A stretch of DNA of 64,000 bases from CAZJKE01 sp964555625 (lineage in GTDB: Bacteria; Planctomycetota; Phycisphaerae; Phycisphaerales; SM1A02): contig CAZKTE010000002.1 of the NCBI GenBank assembly GCA_964555625.1, forward strand, positions 1-64,000. The letters run 5' to 3'. Numbering within the stretch: the stretch's first letter is position 1; each line of letters begins with the position of its first letter. Position numbers and translations under genes: made by a program. The notes under the pieces are model-generated. The model searched no databases. It was not told the DNA's origin and saw only the letters and a program-made list of their open reading frames with translations. Below, piece after piece: positions 1 to 8,939 of this stretch.

Positions 1-1715
1 TCAAGGCGGTCATGAACGAGGTCCGCCGCGCAAAGAACATCATCCTCTTCATCGACGAGCTGCACACGCTCGTGGGCGCAGGCGGCGCCGAGGGCGCCAT
101 CGACGCATCCAACGTGCTCAAGCCTGCCCTGTCGCGCGGCGAGATCCAGTGCATCGGCGCCACGACCTTCGACGAGTACCGCAAGTACATCGAGAAGGAC
201 ACCGCCCTTGAGCGCAGATTCCAGTCGATCACGGTCGATCCACCCAGCGACGAGGACACGGTCGAGATCCTCAAGGGACTTCGGAACTGCTACCAGGACC
301 ACCACCGCGTGGAGATTACCGACGGGGCCATTCGCAGCGCCGTGGAACTCTCGAACCGATACATCGCCGCACGCGTCCAGCCCGACAAGGCCATCGACGT
401 GATTGACGAGGCCGGCGCACGCGTGCGCCTCAAGTCCATGACCAAGCCGCCGTCACTGGCGGACCTCGAGGCCAATCTCGAGATGCTCAAGGTCAAGAAG
501 GACGAGGCCGTCAAGAACGCCGACTACGAAACCGCCGCGTCGCTGCGCGATGAGGCCGAGCAGCTGCGCAAGGAGAAGGACGACATCCAGAAGTCCTGGC
601 GCGAGAAGATGAACGAGGTCAACGGCCTCGTCGACGAGGACGTCATCGCCGAGGTCGTCTCGAAGATGACCGGCGTTCCACTCACCCGCCTCGAGGAGGC
701 TGAGTCCGAGCGGCTGCTGCAGCTTGAGGACGAACTGCACAAGACCGTCATCAGCCAGCACGACGCGATCCAGCAGGTGGCCCGCGCCATCCGCAAGGCC
801 CGTAGCGGCCTCAAGGACCCCAACCGCCCGATGGGCTCCTTCCTCTTCCTCGGACCGACCGGCGTGGGCAAGACGCTGCTGGCCAAGGCGCTGGCGGAGT
901 TCATGTTCGGCGACCAGGACGCCCTCGTGTACCTGGACATGTCCGAGTACATGGAGAAGCACACCGTCTCTCGACTTGTCGGCGCGCCTCCCGGCTACGT
1001 CGGCTACGAGGAGGGTGGCCAGCTTACGGAGAAGATCCGTCGTCGTCCCTACGCCGTCGTGCTCTTCGACGAGGTGGAGAAGGCGCACACCGATGTCTTC
1101 AACATGCTGCTGCAGATCATGGAGGAAGGCCGGCTGACGGACTCCTTCGGGCGGCACGTGGACTTCCGGAACACCGTCCTGATCCTCACGTCCAACATCG
1201 GTGCCGACCTCATCAAGGGCGGCCAGTCCTTCGGCTTCGGAAAGCGAGAGGACGTCCCGGACTACGAGCGGCTCAAGATGCAGTTGACCAGCGAAACCGA
1301 GAAGTACTTCCGGCCGGAGTTCATCAACCGTCTTGACGACGTCATCGTCTTCCGATCGCTGACCAAGGACGATCTGTACGAGATCATCGACATCGAGCTT
1401 GCCAAGGTCGCCTCGCGTCGGCGGGCCCAGAAGAGCGCCCTCGTGCTCGATCAGGTGGCTAAGGGCTTCCTCATCGAGAAGGGCTACAACCCCGACTTCG
1501 GCGCGCGACCTCTGCGTCGCGCTCTGAGCTCCTTCATCGAGGACCCCCTCGCCGAGGGCCTGCTCGCTGGCGATTACAAGGAAGGTGCGAAGATCGAGGT
1601 CACCCACAAGGAGGGTGACGACCACCTCTTCTTCACCAGCAGCGGCAAGCCTGCCAAGAAGACCAAAAAGAAGACTTCAAAGAAGAAGGCCAAGGCCGCT
1701 TCGACGGACGGCTGA
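1..1715 (+). CDS. clpC: ClpC-type AAA+ unfoldase, 3' part (5' end outside window)
   Basis: This is the C-terminal 570 or so residues of a class I Clp ATPase, the ring unfoldase that feeds ClpP. The frame is open from base 3, so the N-domain and the first Walker A lie upstream of the window. Visible in order are the end of nucleotide-binding domain 1 (FIDELHTLVGAGGAEGA, GEIQCIGATT), a middle region with a UVR-like segment (DEAVKNADYETAASLRDEAE) that points to ClpC rather than ClpB, a second ATPase domain with Walker A GPTGVGKT, Walker B VVLFDEVEKAH and sensor ILTSNIGA, and the D2-small domain (NPDFGARPLRRA). The tail is a lysine-rich, probably disordered stretch. The stop lies 7 bp from the convergent pseudouridine synthase gene. 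Confidence 0.95.
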   Translation, partial: KAVMNEVRRAKNIILFIDELHTLVGAGGAEGAIDASNVLKPALSRGEIQCIGATTFDEYRKYIEKDTALERRFQSITVDPPSDEDTVEILKGLRNCYQDHHRVEITDGAIRSAVELSNRYIAARVQPDKAIDVIDEAGARVRLKSMTKPPSLADLEANLEMLKVKKDEAVKNADYETAASLRDEAEQLRKEKDDIQKSWREKMNEVNGLVDEDVIAEVVSKMTGVPLTRLEEAESERLLQLEDELHKTVISQHDAIQQVARAIRKARSGLKDPNRPMGSFLFLGPTGVGKTLLAKALAEFMFGDQDALVYLDMSEYMEKHTVSRLVGAPPGYVGYEEGGQLTEKIRRRPYAVVLFDEVEKAHTDVFNMLLQIMEEGRLTDSFGRHVDFRNTVLILTSNIGADLIKGGQSFGFGKREDVPDYERLKMQLTSETEKYFRPEFINRLDDVIVFRSLTKDDLYEIIDIELAKVASRRRAQKSALVLDQVAKGFLIEKGYNPDFGARPLRRALSSFIEDPLAEGLLAGDYKEGAKIEVTHKEGDDHLFFTSSGKPAKKTKKKTSKKKAKAASTDG

Positions 1716-1722
1716 GACGCAC

Positions 1723-2403
1723 TCAAGTGAACGGGCACGGCGCCTCGAACGTCATGGGCGCTGCCGAGCCTGGGTGGACGATCGACAATGACAACGCATG
1801 GAGCATGAGACGAACGGCCATCGCCTGTTGCTCCCGCTGCGCGTAGAGGTCATCGCCGAGGATTGGGTGGCCGATCTCCCTCAGGTGCAGCCGCAACTGA
1901 TGTGAGCGGCCCGTCAGCGGACGCAGTTCAAGCATCGCTCGATCCTCGCGGCGTTCAAGGACGCGCCAGTCGGTCCGTGCCGCCCTGCCCTGCTCGCAGT
2001 CAATCATCTGCCGCGGCGGGTCGTCGAGGTCCTTTCGAATCGGCAGCTCGATGCGGCCCGCGTCCTGCTCGGGGCACCCGGCGACGATCGCGAGGTAGAC
2101 CTTTGAGACCTCGCGGTCGTGGAACTGGCGGCTCAACTCGCGGTGGGACGCAGCGTCGCGGGCCATGACCAGGACCCCGGACGTGTCGCGATCGAGGCGA
2201 TGGACGATTCGCGCGCCGAGACACACGGCCGCAACGCGTGATGCCACGCAGTCGGCCTTCTCCGGGCCGATGCCCGGCACGGACAACAGCCCCGTGGGCT
2301 TGTCCAGGACGACGATCCGCTCGTCCTCGTGGAGCACCGGCACAGCGCCCGCGTCGTCGTCGGGCCTATCATGGCGTGTTCCCACTGCCGTTGATTCACC
2401 CAT
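1723..2403 (-). CDS. RluA-family RNA pseudouridine synthase
   Basis: About 226 residues. It converts uridine to pseudouridine in rRNA or tRNA. The catalytic motif HRLDRDTSGVLVMA, with the reactive Asp, is intact, preceded by the family's N-terminal signature (VVLDKPTGLLSVPG) and followed by the substrate-pocket motif TGRSHQLRLHL and GHPILGDDLY. No S4 domain is present, as in RluA/TruC-like members. The ATG shares bases with the ATG of the divergent gene at 2402. Internal GTG codons 18-66 bp downstream would also keep the whole fold, so the start is uncertain. Which RNA site is modified cannot be told from sequence. Confidence 0.88.
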   Translation of the reverse strand: MGESTAVGTRHDRPDDDAGAVPVLHEDERIVVLDKPTGLLSVPGIGPEKADCVASRVAAVCLGARIVHRLDRDTSGVLVMARDAASHRELSRQFHDREVSKVYLAIVAGCPEQDAGRIELPIRKDLDDPPRQMIDCEQGRAARTDWRVLERREDRAMLELRPLTGRSHQLRLHLREIGHPILGDDLYAQREQQAMAVRLMLHALSLSIVHPGSAAPMTFEAPCPFT

Positions 2404-3469
2404 GGCATTCGATTCTACGATCCCGCTGCTGCTTTCTCTGCTCATCGGCCCCGGGCACATGGACCACGTGGCCCTCGAGGAGCCGCTGCGCCTCACGGAC
2501 CCGACCCGCTTCGCAAAGGCCGGCGAAGCGTACTTCGATCCCGACGGGCGTCGCATAATCTTCCAGGCAATCGAGCATCCCGCCGACGGGAGCGAGCCTG
2601 AGGAGATCTACGCGATGTTCCTGGGCACGCTCGCCTTCGACGAGGCAGGCGCGGTCATCGGCCTCGATCGCATCACCCAACTCTCGCCGCCGCGGTCCGC
2701 CAACACCTGCGGGTGGTTCCATCCCGACAATGACGACATCGTGCTCTTCGCGACCACGATGTCGCCGCCAAGGCCCGGGAAAGTCCCCGGGTATCAGCGC
2801 GACACGGGTCGCTATCGCTGGATGTTTCCGCCGGGCATGGACATCGTCGCAGCCCGCCTCGCAGAGGACGGCACCGTCATCTCCTTCAACCCGCTCACCT
2901 CGGACAGCAACCACTACATCGCCGAGGGATCCTGGAGCGGCGACGGCCGTCACCTCCTCTACTGCTCCCTTGAGAGCGGCGACGGTGACATCTACTGCAA
3001 GGACCTGGTCTCCGGGGAGTCACACCTGCTGGTGGGCGCCGCCGGGTACGACGGAGGACCCTTCTTCTCGCCCGACGGTCGAAGAGTCACCTATCGCAGC
3101 GATCGTCGCGGCGACCACCTGCTGCAGATCTTCGTCGCGGACCTGATCTTCAACGAGCAGGGCACGATCGTCGGTACAGACAACGAGGTGCAACTCACCG
3201 ACAACTCCCACGTCAACTGGTGTCCCTTCTGGCATCCCTCTGGGACGTACCTGGTCTACGCCACCAGCGAGCTCGGTCATGAGAACTATGAGATCTTCGC
3301 CGTCAGCGTCGGCGAGGAGACGCCGAGGAGACGCCGCATCACGCAGTCCCCGGGCTTCGACGGGCTCCCGGCCTTCGATGCCGCCGGTCGCTGGATGATG
3401 TGGACGAGCAAGCGCGACGGCACGAGCCAACTGTGGATCGCCCCACTGACTGCCAGGGAGCACCCGTGA
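2402..3469 (+). CDS. Exported TolB/PD40-type beta-propeller protein
   Basis: 355 residues starting MAFDSTIPLLLSLLIG, a short hydrophobic leader that suggests export. The body has repeated blades of PD40/WD40-like type: AYFDPDGRRIIFQA, GSWSGDGRHLLYCS, PFFSPDGRRVTYRS, PFWHPSGTYLVYAT and PAFDAAGRWMMWTS, each followed by a segment ending in a secretory-style turn. Such propellers usually act as binding scaffolds; no catalytic domain is fused here. The 3' end overlaps the GTG of the next lipoprotein gene (GTGA), so the two are probably translated together. The start is nearly back to back with the RluA-type gene. Confidence 0.8.
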   Translation: MAFDSTIPLLLSLLIGPGHMDHVALEEPLRLTDPTRFAKAGEAYFDPDGRRIIFQAIEHPADGSEPEEIYAMFLGTLAFDEAGAVIGLDRITQLSPPRSANTCGWFHPDNDDIVLFATTMSPPRPGKVPGYQRDTGRYRWMFPPGMDIVAARLAEDGTVISFNPLTSDSNHYIAEGSWSGDGRHLLYCSLESGDGDIYCKDLVSGESHLLVGAAGYDGGPFFSPDGRRVTYRSDRRGDHLLQIFVADLIFNEQGTIVGTDNEVQLTDNSHVNWCPFWHPSGTYLVYATSELGHENYEIFAVSVGEETPRRRRITQSPGFDGLPAFDAAGRWMMWTSKRDGTSQLWIAPLTAREHP

Positions 3470-4059
3470 GGCGGCTGCTTGCGCTGGGTCTTCCGGTGCT
3501 CATCCTGGCCTGTTCGACCTACACGATCGAGCACCGAAAACGCTCCTCCTGGGAGGTGGCGATGGACCGCACGCTCCCGATGGAAGTCGTGCGCGATGAC
3601 GGGACTATTGTGCGCTACAGCACGAACGGTGGATCGGCCAGCAGGTTGACGCAGGAGTACCTCGACTCCCTTGACCTGCGCAGCGAAGACGAGGTGACAG
3701 GCGAGGTCACGCTGCGGGCGGTCCTGCCCGAGCACCTGCTGCAGCACCTGCTGTCCTGCCTGCGCGACCGGAACTGGGACCTCGTGCATGGCCAGCTCAT
3801 CAGCGAGGCGACCCGCGCCAACTACAGCGGCGAGGAGGGGCGAGCGAAGTTCGACGAGTGGTTCGAGCGGCACCGCCGCGAACTGGCTCGAACCATGCAG
3901 CGGATGCTCCATGGCCTCTCCTTCGGCGACATCCTCTTCCACGAGGAGGGCACGATCATCACGATGACCTTCGCGCCGGGGATTCGCGGGGACTACCCGT
4001 TCACCACCATCGACATGGTGCGAGAGGGTGAGTACCTGACCCTCGGCGTGATCCGTTAG
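3466..4059 (+). CDS. Putative lipoprotein, unknown function
   Basis: 197 residues from a GTG that overlaps the preceding stop. The N-terminus VRRLLALGLPVLILAC is a lipoprotein signal peptide with lipobox LILAC, so the mature protein should be lipid-anchored at Cys17 or nearby. The mature part is soluble, with paired helices (around EYLDSLDLRSEDEV and LLQHLLSCLRDRNWD) and a C-terminal beta-rich end. I recognise no named family. Coupling to the beta-propeller gene suggests the two work together at the envelope. A longer ATG-started reading upstream would destroy the leader and is less likely. The stop is 3 bp from the convergent FIST gene. Confidence 0.7.
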   Translation: MRRLLALGLPVLILACSTYTIEHRKRSSWEVAMDRTLPMEVVRDDGTIVRYSTNGGSASRLTQEYLDSLDLRSEDEVTGEVTLRAVLPEHLLQHLLSCLRDRNWDLVHGQLISEATRANYSGEEGRAKFDEWFERHRRELARTMQRMLHGLSFGDILFHEEGTIITMTFAPGIRGDYPFTTIDMVREGEYLTLGVIR

Positions 4060-4062
4060 CAA

Positions 4063-5241
4063 TCAGGCGGATGGTGCTTCGCGTAGCAGCGTCAGGCACG
4101 CAGTGTGGCCGTGCAGGAACGACCGGCCGGCCACCGGGCCGAACTCCCCTGCCGCGAAGAAGCCAGCCACCGGCACGTCCCCCAGTCGCTGGCGGATGAT
4201 CGTCAGATCATGATCGGCGGCATCGAAGAGTTGCTGGCCGCGGCCGTTGCAGGTGACCAACAGACCCGCGAAGGGCGGCTCGTCGAGTTGCTGGGCATCC
4301 AGAAGGAGTTGCAGATCCTCCGCGGCGCTCTGCGCATCGCGCACGTGGAACTGCACCGTGCGCCCGGGCCGAATGAACTCCCCCGCCGCGATGCCGCCAC
4401 GCTTGCGATCGATCCCAAGAATGTTCCGAACAAGAAAGTCGCCGCGGCCGAAGTGGTCACGTTGTTCCTCGATGACGCGCCCGAGCAACAACCCGCCGCT
4501 CTGCACCAGCTCTCGCTCTCGCTCGTCCATCGACGCTGACAACTCCTGCAGCACGTCCATGGCGCCGAGACCGCCGAGCTCGAGGAGCACGTTTCCGTCG
4601 GCCTTCGTCACGCGCAGTGGTTCGCCGACGGGCCGAGCGCCCTGGCTGACCACGTAGTCAAGTTCAAGGGGACCCGAGAGCGTCAGACCGATCGCGCCAC
4701 GTGACCAGTCGCCGTCATCGAGCACGAGGCGATTGTGATCAGCCTGTGATGCGCCGCTGGCCATGCCGCCTATGACAGGCAGCGGTTCGTCCCGGCACTC
4801 CACCAGCGCTGGCAACAGTCGCGTCACCGGCGTCGAGAATGGATCGGCTAGCAAGAACACCGCTCGCGTGTCTTCCTGCAGGCCAATCCACTCGGGAATT
4901 TCCTGCGGCCGCGAGATGGGCAGCGGATCGCTCGGGTGCGTCCGCCAGGGGGTGATCGTGACCCCCGGAAGGCAGAGGGAGATCGCCGCGAACCCCGCCA
5001 CGCCCTCGAGCTCGAGGTCGCATGCGAGCACGGACTCCGCGGTGGTGGCGGCGATGTGCCGCGGGGCAAGCGTGTCGCGCAGTGACGCCATGGCCTCTGG
5101 GAGCGCAGATCGGTGGTGGAAACTGGCAAACACCAGCACCAGGTCACTTGGCCCGGGCATCGACTCTTCCAGCAACTGGGCGACCTCGAGGGCCGCAGTG
5201 CGCGTGTCGAGGTGTTCGCTGATGGCTGCCGCGCTGTGCAT
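4063..5241 (-). CDS. FIST N/C domain sensory protein
   Basis: 392 residues. FIST domains are predicted small-ligand sensing modules often linked to signal transduction. The N-terminal FIST half includes HIAATTAESVLACDLELEG and the conserved core VIGGMASGASQADHNRLVLDDGDWSRGAIGLTLSG (shown here as positions near residues 155-190). The FIST_C half holds LLVTCNGRGQQLF and ends with VAGFFAAGEFGPVAG and FLHGHTACLTLL, all typical. No kinase, GGDEF or chemotaxis domain is fused, so this is a stand-alone version. The start MHSAAAISEHL was chosen because a longer reading runs into the upstream aminotransferase gene, which ends 10 bp away; the two may be co-transcribed. Confidence 0.85.
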   Translation of the reverse strand: MHSAAAISEHLDTRTAALEVAQLLEESMPGPSDLVLVFASFHHRSALPEAMASLRDTLAPRHIAATTAESVLACDLELEGVAGFAAISLCLPGVTITPWRTHPSDPLPISRPQEIPEWIGLQEDTRAVFLLADPFSTPVTRLLPALVECRDEPLPVIGGMASGASQADHNRLVLDDGDWSRGAIGLTLSGPLELDYVVSQGARPVGEPLRVTKADGNVLLELGGLGAMDVLQELSASMDERERELVQSGGLLLGRVIEEQRDHFGRGDFLVRNILGIDRKRGGIAAGEFIRPGRTVQFHVRDAQSAAEDLQLLLDAQQLDEPPFAGLLVTCNGRGQQLFDAADHDLTIIRQRLGDVPVAGFFAAGEFGPVAGRSFLHGHTACLTLLREAPSA

Positions 5242-5251
5242 GCTGCGCCGA

Positions 5252-6583
5252 TCAGGTCGCCGCAGTAGCCATCGACGCGGCAGCCGTGGCCGTGCGCGAG
5301 AGCAGCTCATCGGCGTCTGCGTGCTCGAGGATCAGCGGCAGTCGGAATCGCACCGAGCGCGTGCCGCAGGGCAGCGCGAGGACCTTCTGGCCGGTCAGCG
5401 CCGCGAGCATCTGCTCCCGGCGCTCAGCGTCCTCAAACGAGAAGGCGATCAGCGACCCACGGCCGCGGACATTGGCGAAGGCACCACTGTCGCGGGCAAT
5501 TCCACGCATTGCATCGACGACCTTGTCGCCGACGCTGGTGACGCGATCGACCAGGCTGTCACGCTTGATGATCTCGATGAACTTCGTGCAGCGAATCATG
5601 TCCACGAGGTTTCCGCCCCAGGTCGAGTTGATTCGGCTCGATCGGGCGAAGACGTTGTCCTCGATCTCGTCGATGCGGGTCGAGGCGTAGATGCCGCACA
5701 CCTGCGTCTTCTTGCCGAAGCTGACGATGTCCGGTGCGACGCCATCGTGCTGCCAGAACCAAGGCTTGCCCGAGCCGAAGAAGCCGGTCTGCACCTCGTC
5801 GTAGATCAGAAGCGCATCGTGCTTGTCGGCATATGCGCGGAGCGAGGCGAGGAACTCCGGTCGGAAGTGATTGTCACCACCCTCGCCTTGCATGGGCTCG
5901 ATGATGATGGCTGCAACGCGATCGCCATGTCGCTCGAAGACCGCGTCGATCTCCGCGCAGGCCTCCTGCTCGTCGGCCTCGACGTTGTTGCTGATGGCGC
6001 CGTCGAGATCAAACTCGCAGTAGGGATTGGACACACGCGGCCAGTCGAACTTCGGGAAGAGTCCCACCTTGTCCGGCAGCGTGTTGGTCAGGCTCAGCGT
6101 GTAGCCGCTTCGGCCGTGGAAGGCCTGCTTGAAGTGAATCACGACCAGGTCGTTGACGTCCTCGGCGAAGTCATTGCGGCCGAGCTTCCGTGCCTTCCAG
6201 TCGAAGGCGGTCTTGAGGGCGTTTTCGACGGCCAGTGCGCCGCCGCTGACCCAGAAGTGGTGAGGAAACCCCTCCGGGGTGGCGTGCGTAGCGAACGCCT
6301 CGACAAACTCGGCCAGTTCCGACGTGTAGAGATCGCTATTTGCGATTTTGTTGCGCGCCGCTCGCAGCACGCGCTCCGTGAACGACGACTCCTTGAGATC
6401 CTCGTGGTTGAACCCAAGCGGCCAGGACGCGAAGCACGTGAAGGCATCGAAGAACCGCTCGTCGCCGCGGGCATCGTGGATCCATGGGCCGCTTGAACGT
6501 TCAAGGTCCACCACCAGGTCGTAGCCATCCACCAGTTGGTGGCGGCGAAGGGTGTCATGGACGTTGGCGGGATCGATGGTCAT
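5252..6583 (-). CDS. lat: L-lysine 6-transaminase
   Basis: 443 residues, class III PLP-dependent aminotransferase. It moves the epsilon-amino group of lysine to 2-oxoglutarate, giving alpha-aminoadipate semialdehyde and glutamate. The signature PDIVSFGKKTQVCGIYAS, with the PLP-binding lysine in the KK pair near residue 291, is highly specific for lysine 6-aminotransferase rather than ornithine or GABA transaminases. Also seen are the PLP-phosphate and Asp motifs ALLIYDEVQTGFFGSG and VAAIIIEPMQGEGGDNHF. The start MTIDPANVHD lies 103 bp from the divergent gene at 6687. No alpha-aminoadipate semialdehyde dehydrogenase is nearby, so whether it serves lysine breakdown or a specialised product is open. 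Confidence 0.92.
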   Translation of the reverse strand: MTIDPANVHDTLRRHQLVDGYDLVVDLERSSGPWIHDARGDERFFDAFTCFASWPLGFNHEDLKESSFTERVLRAARNKIANSDLYTSELAEFVEAFATHATPEGFPHHFWVSGGALAVENALKTAFDWKARKLGRNDFAEDVNDLVVIHFKQAFHGRSGYTLSLTNTLPDKVGLFPKFDWPRVSNPYCEFDLDGAISNNVEADEQEACAEIDAVFERHGDRVAAIIIEPMQGEGGDNHFRPEFLASLRAYADKHDALLIYDEVQTGFFGSGKPWFWQHDGVAPDIVSFGKKTQVCGIYASTRIDEIEDNVFARSSRINSTWGGNLVDMIRCTKFIEIIKRDSLVDRVTSVGDKVVDAMRGIARDSGAFANVRGRGSLIAFSFEDAERREQMLAALTGQKVLALPCGTRSVRFRLPLILEHADADELLSRTATAAASMATAAT

Positions 6584-6686
6584 GGGGGACTCGTTGAAGG
6601 TCGATTCTAGCAGCAGCGAGGTGCAGGCCCGCAATTACGCTGTCGCGGCGGGCCACTGAGCGCTAGGATGGGGACGGAGGAGCCTC

Positions 6687-7417
6687 ATGGGCACCGGGTA
6701 CACCAGAACCGTGATCGCCACCGTCGCCTGCATGGTGACAGCGGTGCTGCAGCCCGCAGTCGCCGACACCGGGTCCTTCGATGACGCCTCGGTCGCCGAG
6801 GTGCGGCTGGTCTTCGCGGACGCCGACTGGTGGGATCAACTGCTTGCCGCGCACGAGGATCCCGATGATCCCGGCGCGTTCGACGACTGGCTGGAGATTC
6901 TCACCAGCGGCTCCACGCCCATCGACCTCGGCGGGCTCCACCTCAGCGACGAGACGAGCAACCCGTCGATCTGGTCATTTGCCGCCGGAACACAGATCCC
7001 ACCGAGCGGATTCCTCCTGGTGTGGGCGATCGGGCAGCCGCAGAAGGGACCGCTGCACGCATGGTTCAAGCTCGACGCCGGCGGTGCGAAGATCGGCCTC
7101 TTCGGCGCCGACCTGCCGCCCATTGACACGATCAGCCTCGACGACCCGGNNNNNNNNNNTGGGATCAGCTGCTTGCCGCGCACGAGGATCCCGATGATCC
7201 CGGCGTGTTCGACGACTGGCTGGAGATTCACAACAGCGGCATCGTCCCCTGCCCGGCGGACGTCGATGGCGATGGCCAGGTGGCCGTCACTGACGTTCTG
7301 GCGCTGCTTGCGGCCTGGGGCCAGGGCGATCCGGACCTTGTTCTCGAGGGCAGTGGGATCGTGGATGTCGGCGACCTGTTGCTGGTAATCGCCGCATGGG
7401 GTCCCTGCCCGTCGTAA
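6687..7417 (+). CDS. Secreted lamin-tail/dockerin-like protein, interrupted by assembly gap
   Basis: The start MGTGYTRTVIATVACMVT is a signal peptide, with a strong GGAGGAG-like site just upstream. The first part has a lamin-tail-domain-like segment (DDWLEILTSGSTPIDLGGL, FAAGTQIPPSGFLLVWA). It runs into ten Ns (7150-7159). After the gap the same WDQLLAAHEDPDDPG unit restarts in another frame and passes straight into a dockerin type I-like C-terminus (ADVDGDGQVAVTDVLALLAAWG, VGDLLLVIAAWGPCP), usual in Phycisphaerae extracellular proteins. The parts join in frame only if the true gap is 2 modulo 3 long, so the 10 Ns are a placeholder and the true length is unknown. Likely surface or secreted. 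Confidence 0.75.
6831..6910 (+). repeat. Direct repeat copy 1 (about 80 bp)
   Basis: Bases 6831-6910 match 7160-7239 at all but about four positions. Both encode WDQLLAAHEDPDDPG followed by FDDWLEI. The repeat lies inside the lamin-tail gene and probably caused the assembly break between the copies. Confidence 0.9.
7150..7159. other. Scaffold gap (10 N)
   Basis: Ten ambiguous bases lie directly before the second copy of the 80-bp repeat. Reading frames on either side do not agree at this spacing, so the number is a filler and not a measured distance. Confidence 0.98.
7160..7239 (+). repeat. Direct repeat copy 2 (about 80 bp)
   Basis: This is the second copy of the 6831-6910 unit, starting at the first base after the gap. 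Its end differs at the protein level (LEIHNSG instead of LEILTSG) and leads into the dockerin-like tail. Confidence 0.9.
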
Positions 7418-7505
7418 ACAACGCCTACGGGGGCCTGCCACGAGTTCGTGCCCTATCATCTTGACGGTCAGCGCCGCAACGGCGAAACTGGCCGCCTCAT
7501 GTCTT

Positions 7506-7523
7506 GCCCCGCACTCGCGGGGC
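7506..7523 (+). terminator. Stem-loop between lamin-tail gene and membrane coiled-coil gene
   Basis: GCCCCGC and GCGGGGC form a perfect 7-bp stem around a 4-base loop, 17 bases before the ATG at 7541. There is no T-run, so this may be a weak terminator for the upstream gene or a structure near the ribosome site. Confidence 0.4.
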
Positions 7524-7540
7524 GTTGGAGAACCCAGCCA

Positions 7541-8911
7541 ATGGCCATCCGCACCGGTGCCGGTACCGGCGTCATCGTGTCCCTCGTCGTCTTCGTACTC
7601 GCGACGGTCTTCCTGCTTGTCCTGAGCATCGTGTTCTACGCGGGGAAGATCAAGCAGATGGAAGTCGCACGCGATGCGCAGGACACGCTCAGCGAGTACG
7701 TCACCTCGGCCGAGCGCAGCAGCGACACGTTCCAGAACATGTCGGCAGTGGCCGCCACCAGTCGCCAGTCCGTCGCCGGGTACCTCAATGCCGAACTCGA
7801 GGAACTCAAGCGGATCGTGTCGGGTTCGCCGACCTCGACGCTTGAGCAGATCCGGAACGAATTCGGCTCGGCCCTCGAGGGTGGTTCACTGGCCCTGTCC
7901 TTTGACCGGCTCCAGCGCCAGGTCAGCGAGCGACAACAGGAAGTGGATGCCCGCGTCGCCGAGTTGACAGACTCCCGGCGTCAGATCGAGGAGTTGAAGG
8001 CAGAACTCGCAGCCGCTCGCCTTGCTGGCGAGGACGCCGTTGCCAGCGCGAAGGCCCAATGGGAGGATATCCACGGCGCAGCAATCGAGCACAGTCGCAG
8101 CCTGGACGAACTCTTCCTTAACCGCGGGCAGCGCGATGATCGGCTTCGCGGGAGCTTCCAGGGGCGGATCCTCCAGCTGCAGGACGAGAACGACGACCTG
8201 CTCATGGAGAAGGCGCAATTGGCCAGCACGATCGAGGAGTTGCGACAGGTCATCAACGCCGGCCGCATCTCGCCCCAGGACCCGGCGATGCTCGTCGATG
8301 GCCGCGTCCTGGAGGTCACCGGAAACGACCGCGTCTTCATCGACCGCGGCGGTGACGACCGCATCGTCCTGGGCATGACCTTCGAGATCTACACCGACTT
8401 CGCCCAGCTCATTCCGGATGCCGATGGCGACCTCCCGAGAGGCAAGGCGAGTGTCGAGGTGATCAAGGTCGGAGACACCACATCCACCGCCAAGGTCACC
8501 CGCAGCACGCCGGGCAGGCCCATCGTGCGCGACGACGTCATCGTCAACGCCGTCTATGACCCCGACTACCGCTACAAGTTCCTCGTCCACGGCGTCTTCG
8601 ACGCCGACGGCGATGGGCGCGGGGAGGCGGACAACACCTTCGTCAAGGACCGCATTGGCCGATGGGGTGGCACGGTCGTCGAGGACCAGGTCATTCTTCC
8701 CGGCGATCTGGACTTCCTAGTCCTGGGCATCCAGCCCCGCGAGCCACGTCCCCTGCCACGCAACGCTTCTCCCTTGATGGAGGAGGAGTATGTTCGACAG
8801 AAGCAGGCGTTCCTGGACTACATGGATCTCTTCGAGCAGGCCCGAGAGGCGAAGATCCCGGTGCTCAACGCCACGCGCCTGGACGTGCTCACCGGCCACG
8901 TGGGCCGCTGA
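7541..8911 (+). CDS. Membrane-anchored coiled-coil protein, unknown function
   Basis: 456 residues. After MAIRTGAGTG comes one transmembrane helix (about residues 10-35), then a long coiled coil (about 45-250, rich in E, Q, R and L, for example QVSERQQEVDARVAEL). The C-terminal globular domain (about 255-456) begins DGRVLEVTGNDRVFIDRGGDD, a beta-rich fold with an EF-hand-like turn VFDADGDGRGEADN. The last part (EEEYVRQKQAFLDYMDLFEQA) is helical. I know similar anonymous proteins as a planctomycete style but cannot assign a function. The start is set by a GGAG site 11 bases upstream; a longer reading adds non-membrane residues. A structural role in the envelope is only inferred. Confidence 0.75.
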   Translation: MAIRTGAGTGVIVSLVVFVLATVFLLVLSIVFYAGKIKQMEVARDAQDTLSEYVTSAERSSDTFQNMSAVAATSRQSVAGYLNAELEELKRIVSGSPTSTLEQIRNEFGSALEGGSLALSFDRLQRQVSERQQEVDARVAELTDSRRQIEELKAELAAARLAGEDAVASAKAQWEDIHGAAIEHSRSLDELFLNRGQRDDRLRGSFQGRILQLQDENDDLLMEKAQLASTIEELRQVINAGRISPQDPAMLVDGRVLEVTGNDRVFIDRGGDDRIVLGMTFEIYTDFAQLIPDADGDLPRGKASVEVIKVGDTTSTAKVTRSTPGRPIVRDDVIVNAVYDPDYRYKFLVHGVFDADGDGRGEADNTFVKDRIGRWGGTVVEDQVILPGDLDFLVLGIQPREPRPLPRNASPLMEEEYVRQKQAFLDYMDLFEQAREAKIPVLNATRLDVLTGHVGR

Positions 8912-8939
8912 CGCGACGGCCCCTCGGGGGCGAACCGGC

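Noticed and set aside
453..1625. Long open frame of about 390 codons on the minus strand
   Set aside because: It is opposite clpC. It has Leu/Val/Glu-rich text without domains, typical antisense shadow in GC-rich DNA.
4763..6496. 577-codon open frame on the plus strand
   Set aside because: It crosses the FIST and lat genes in antisense and has no family text; both minus genes have clear motifs.
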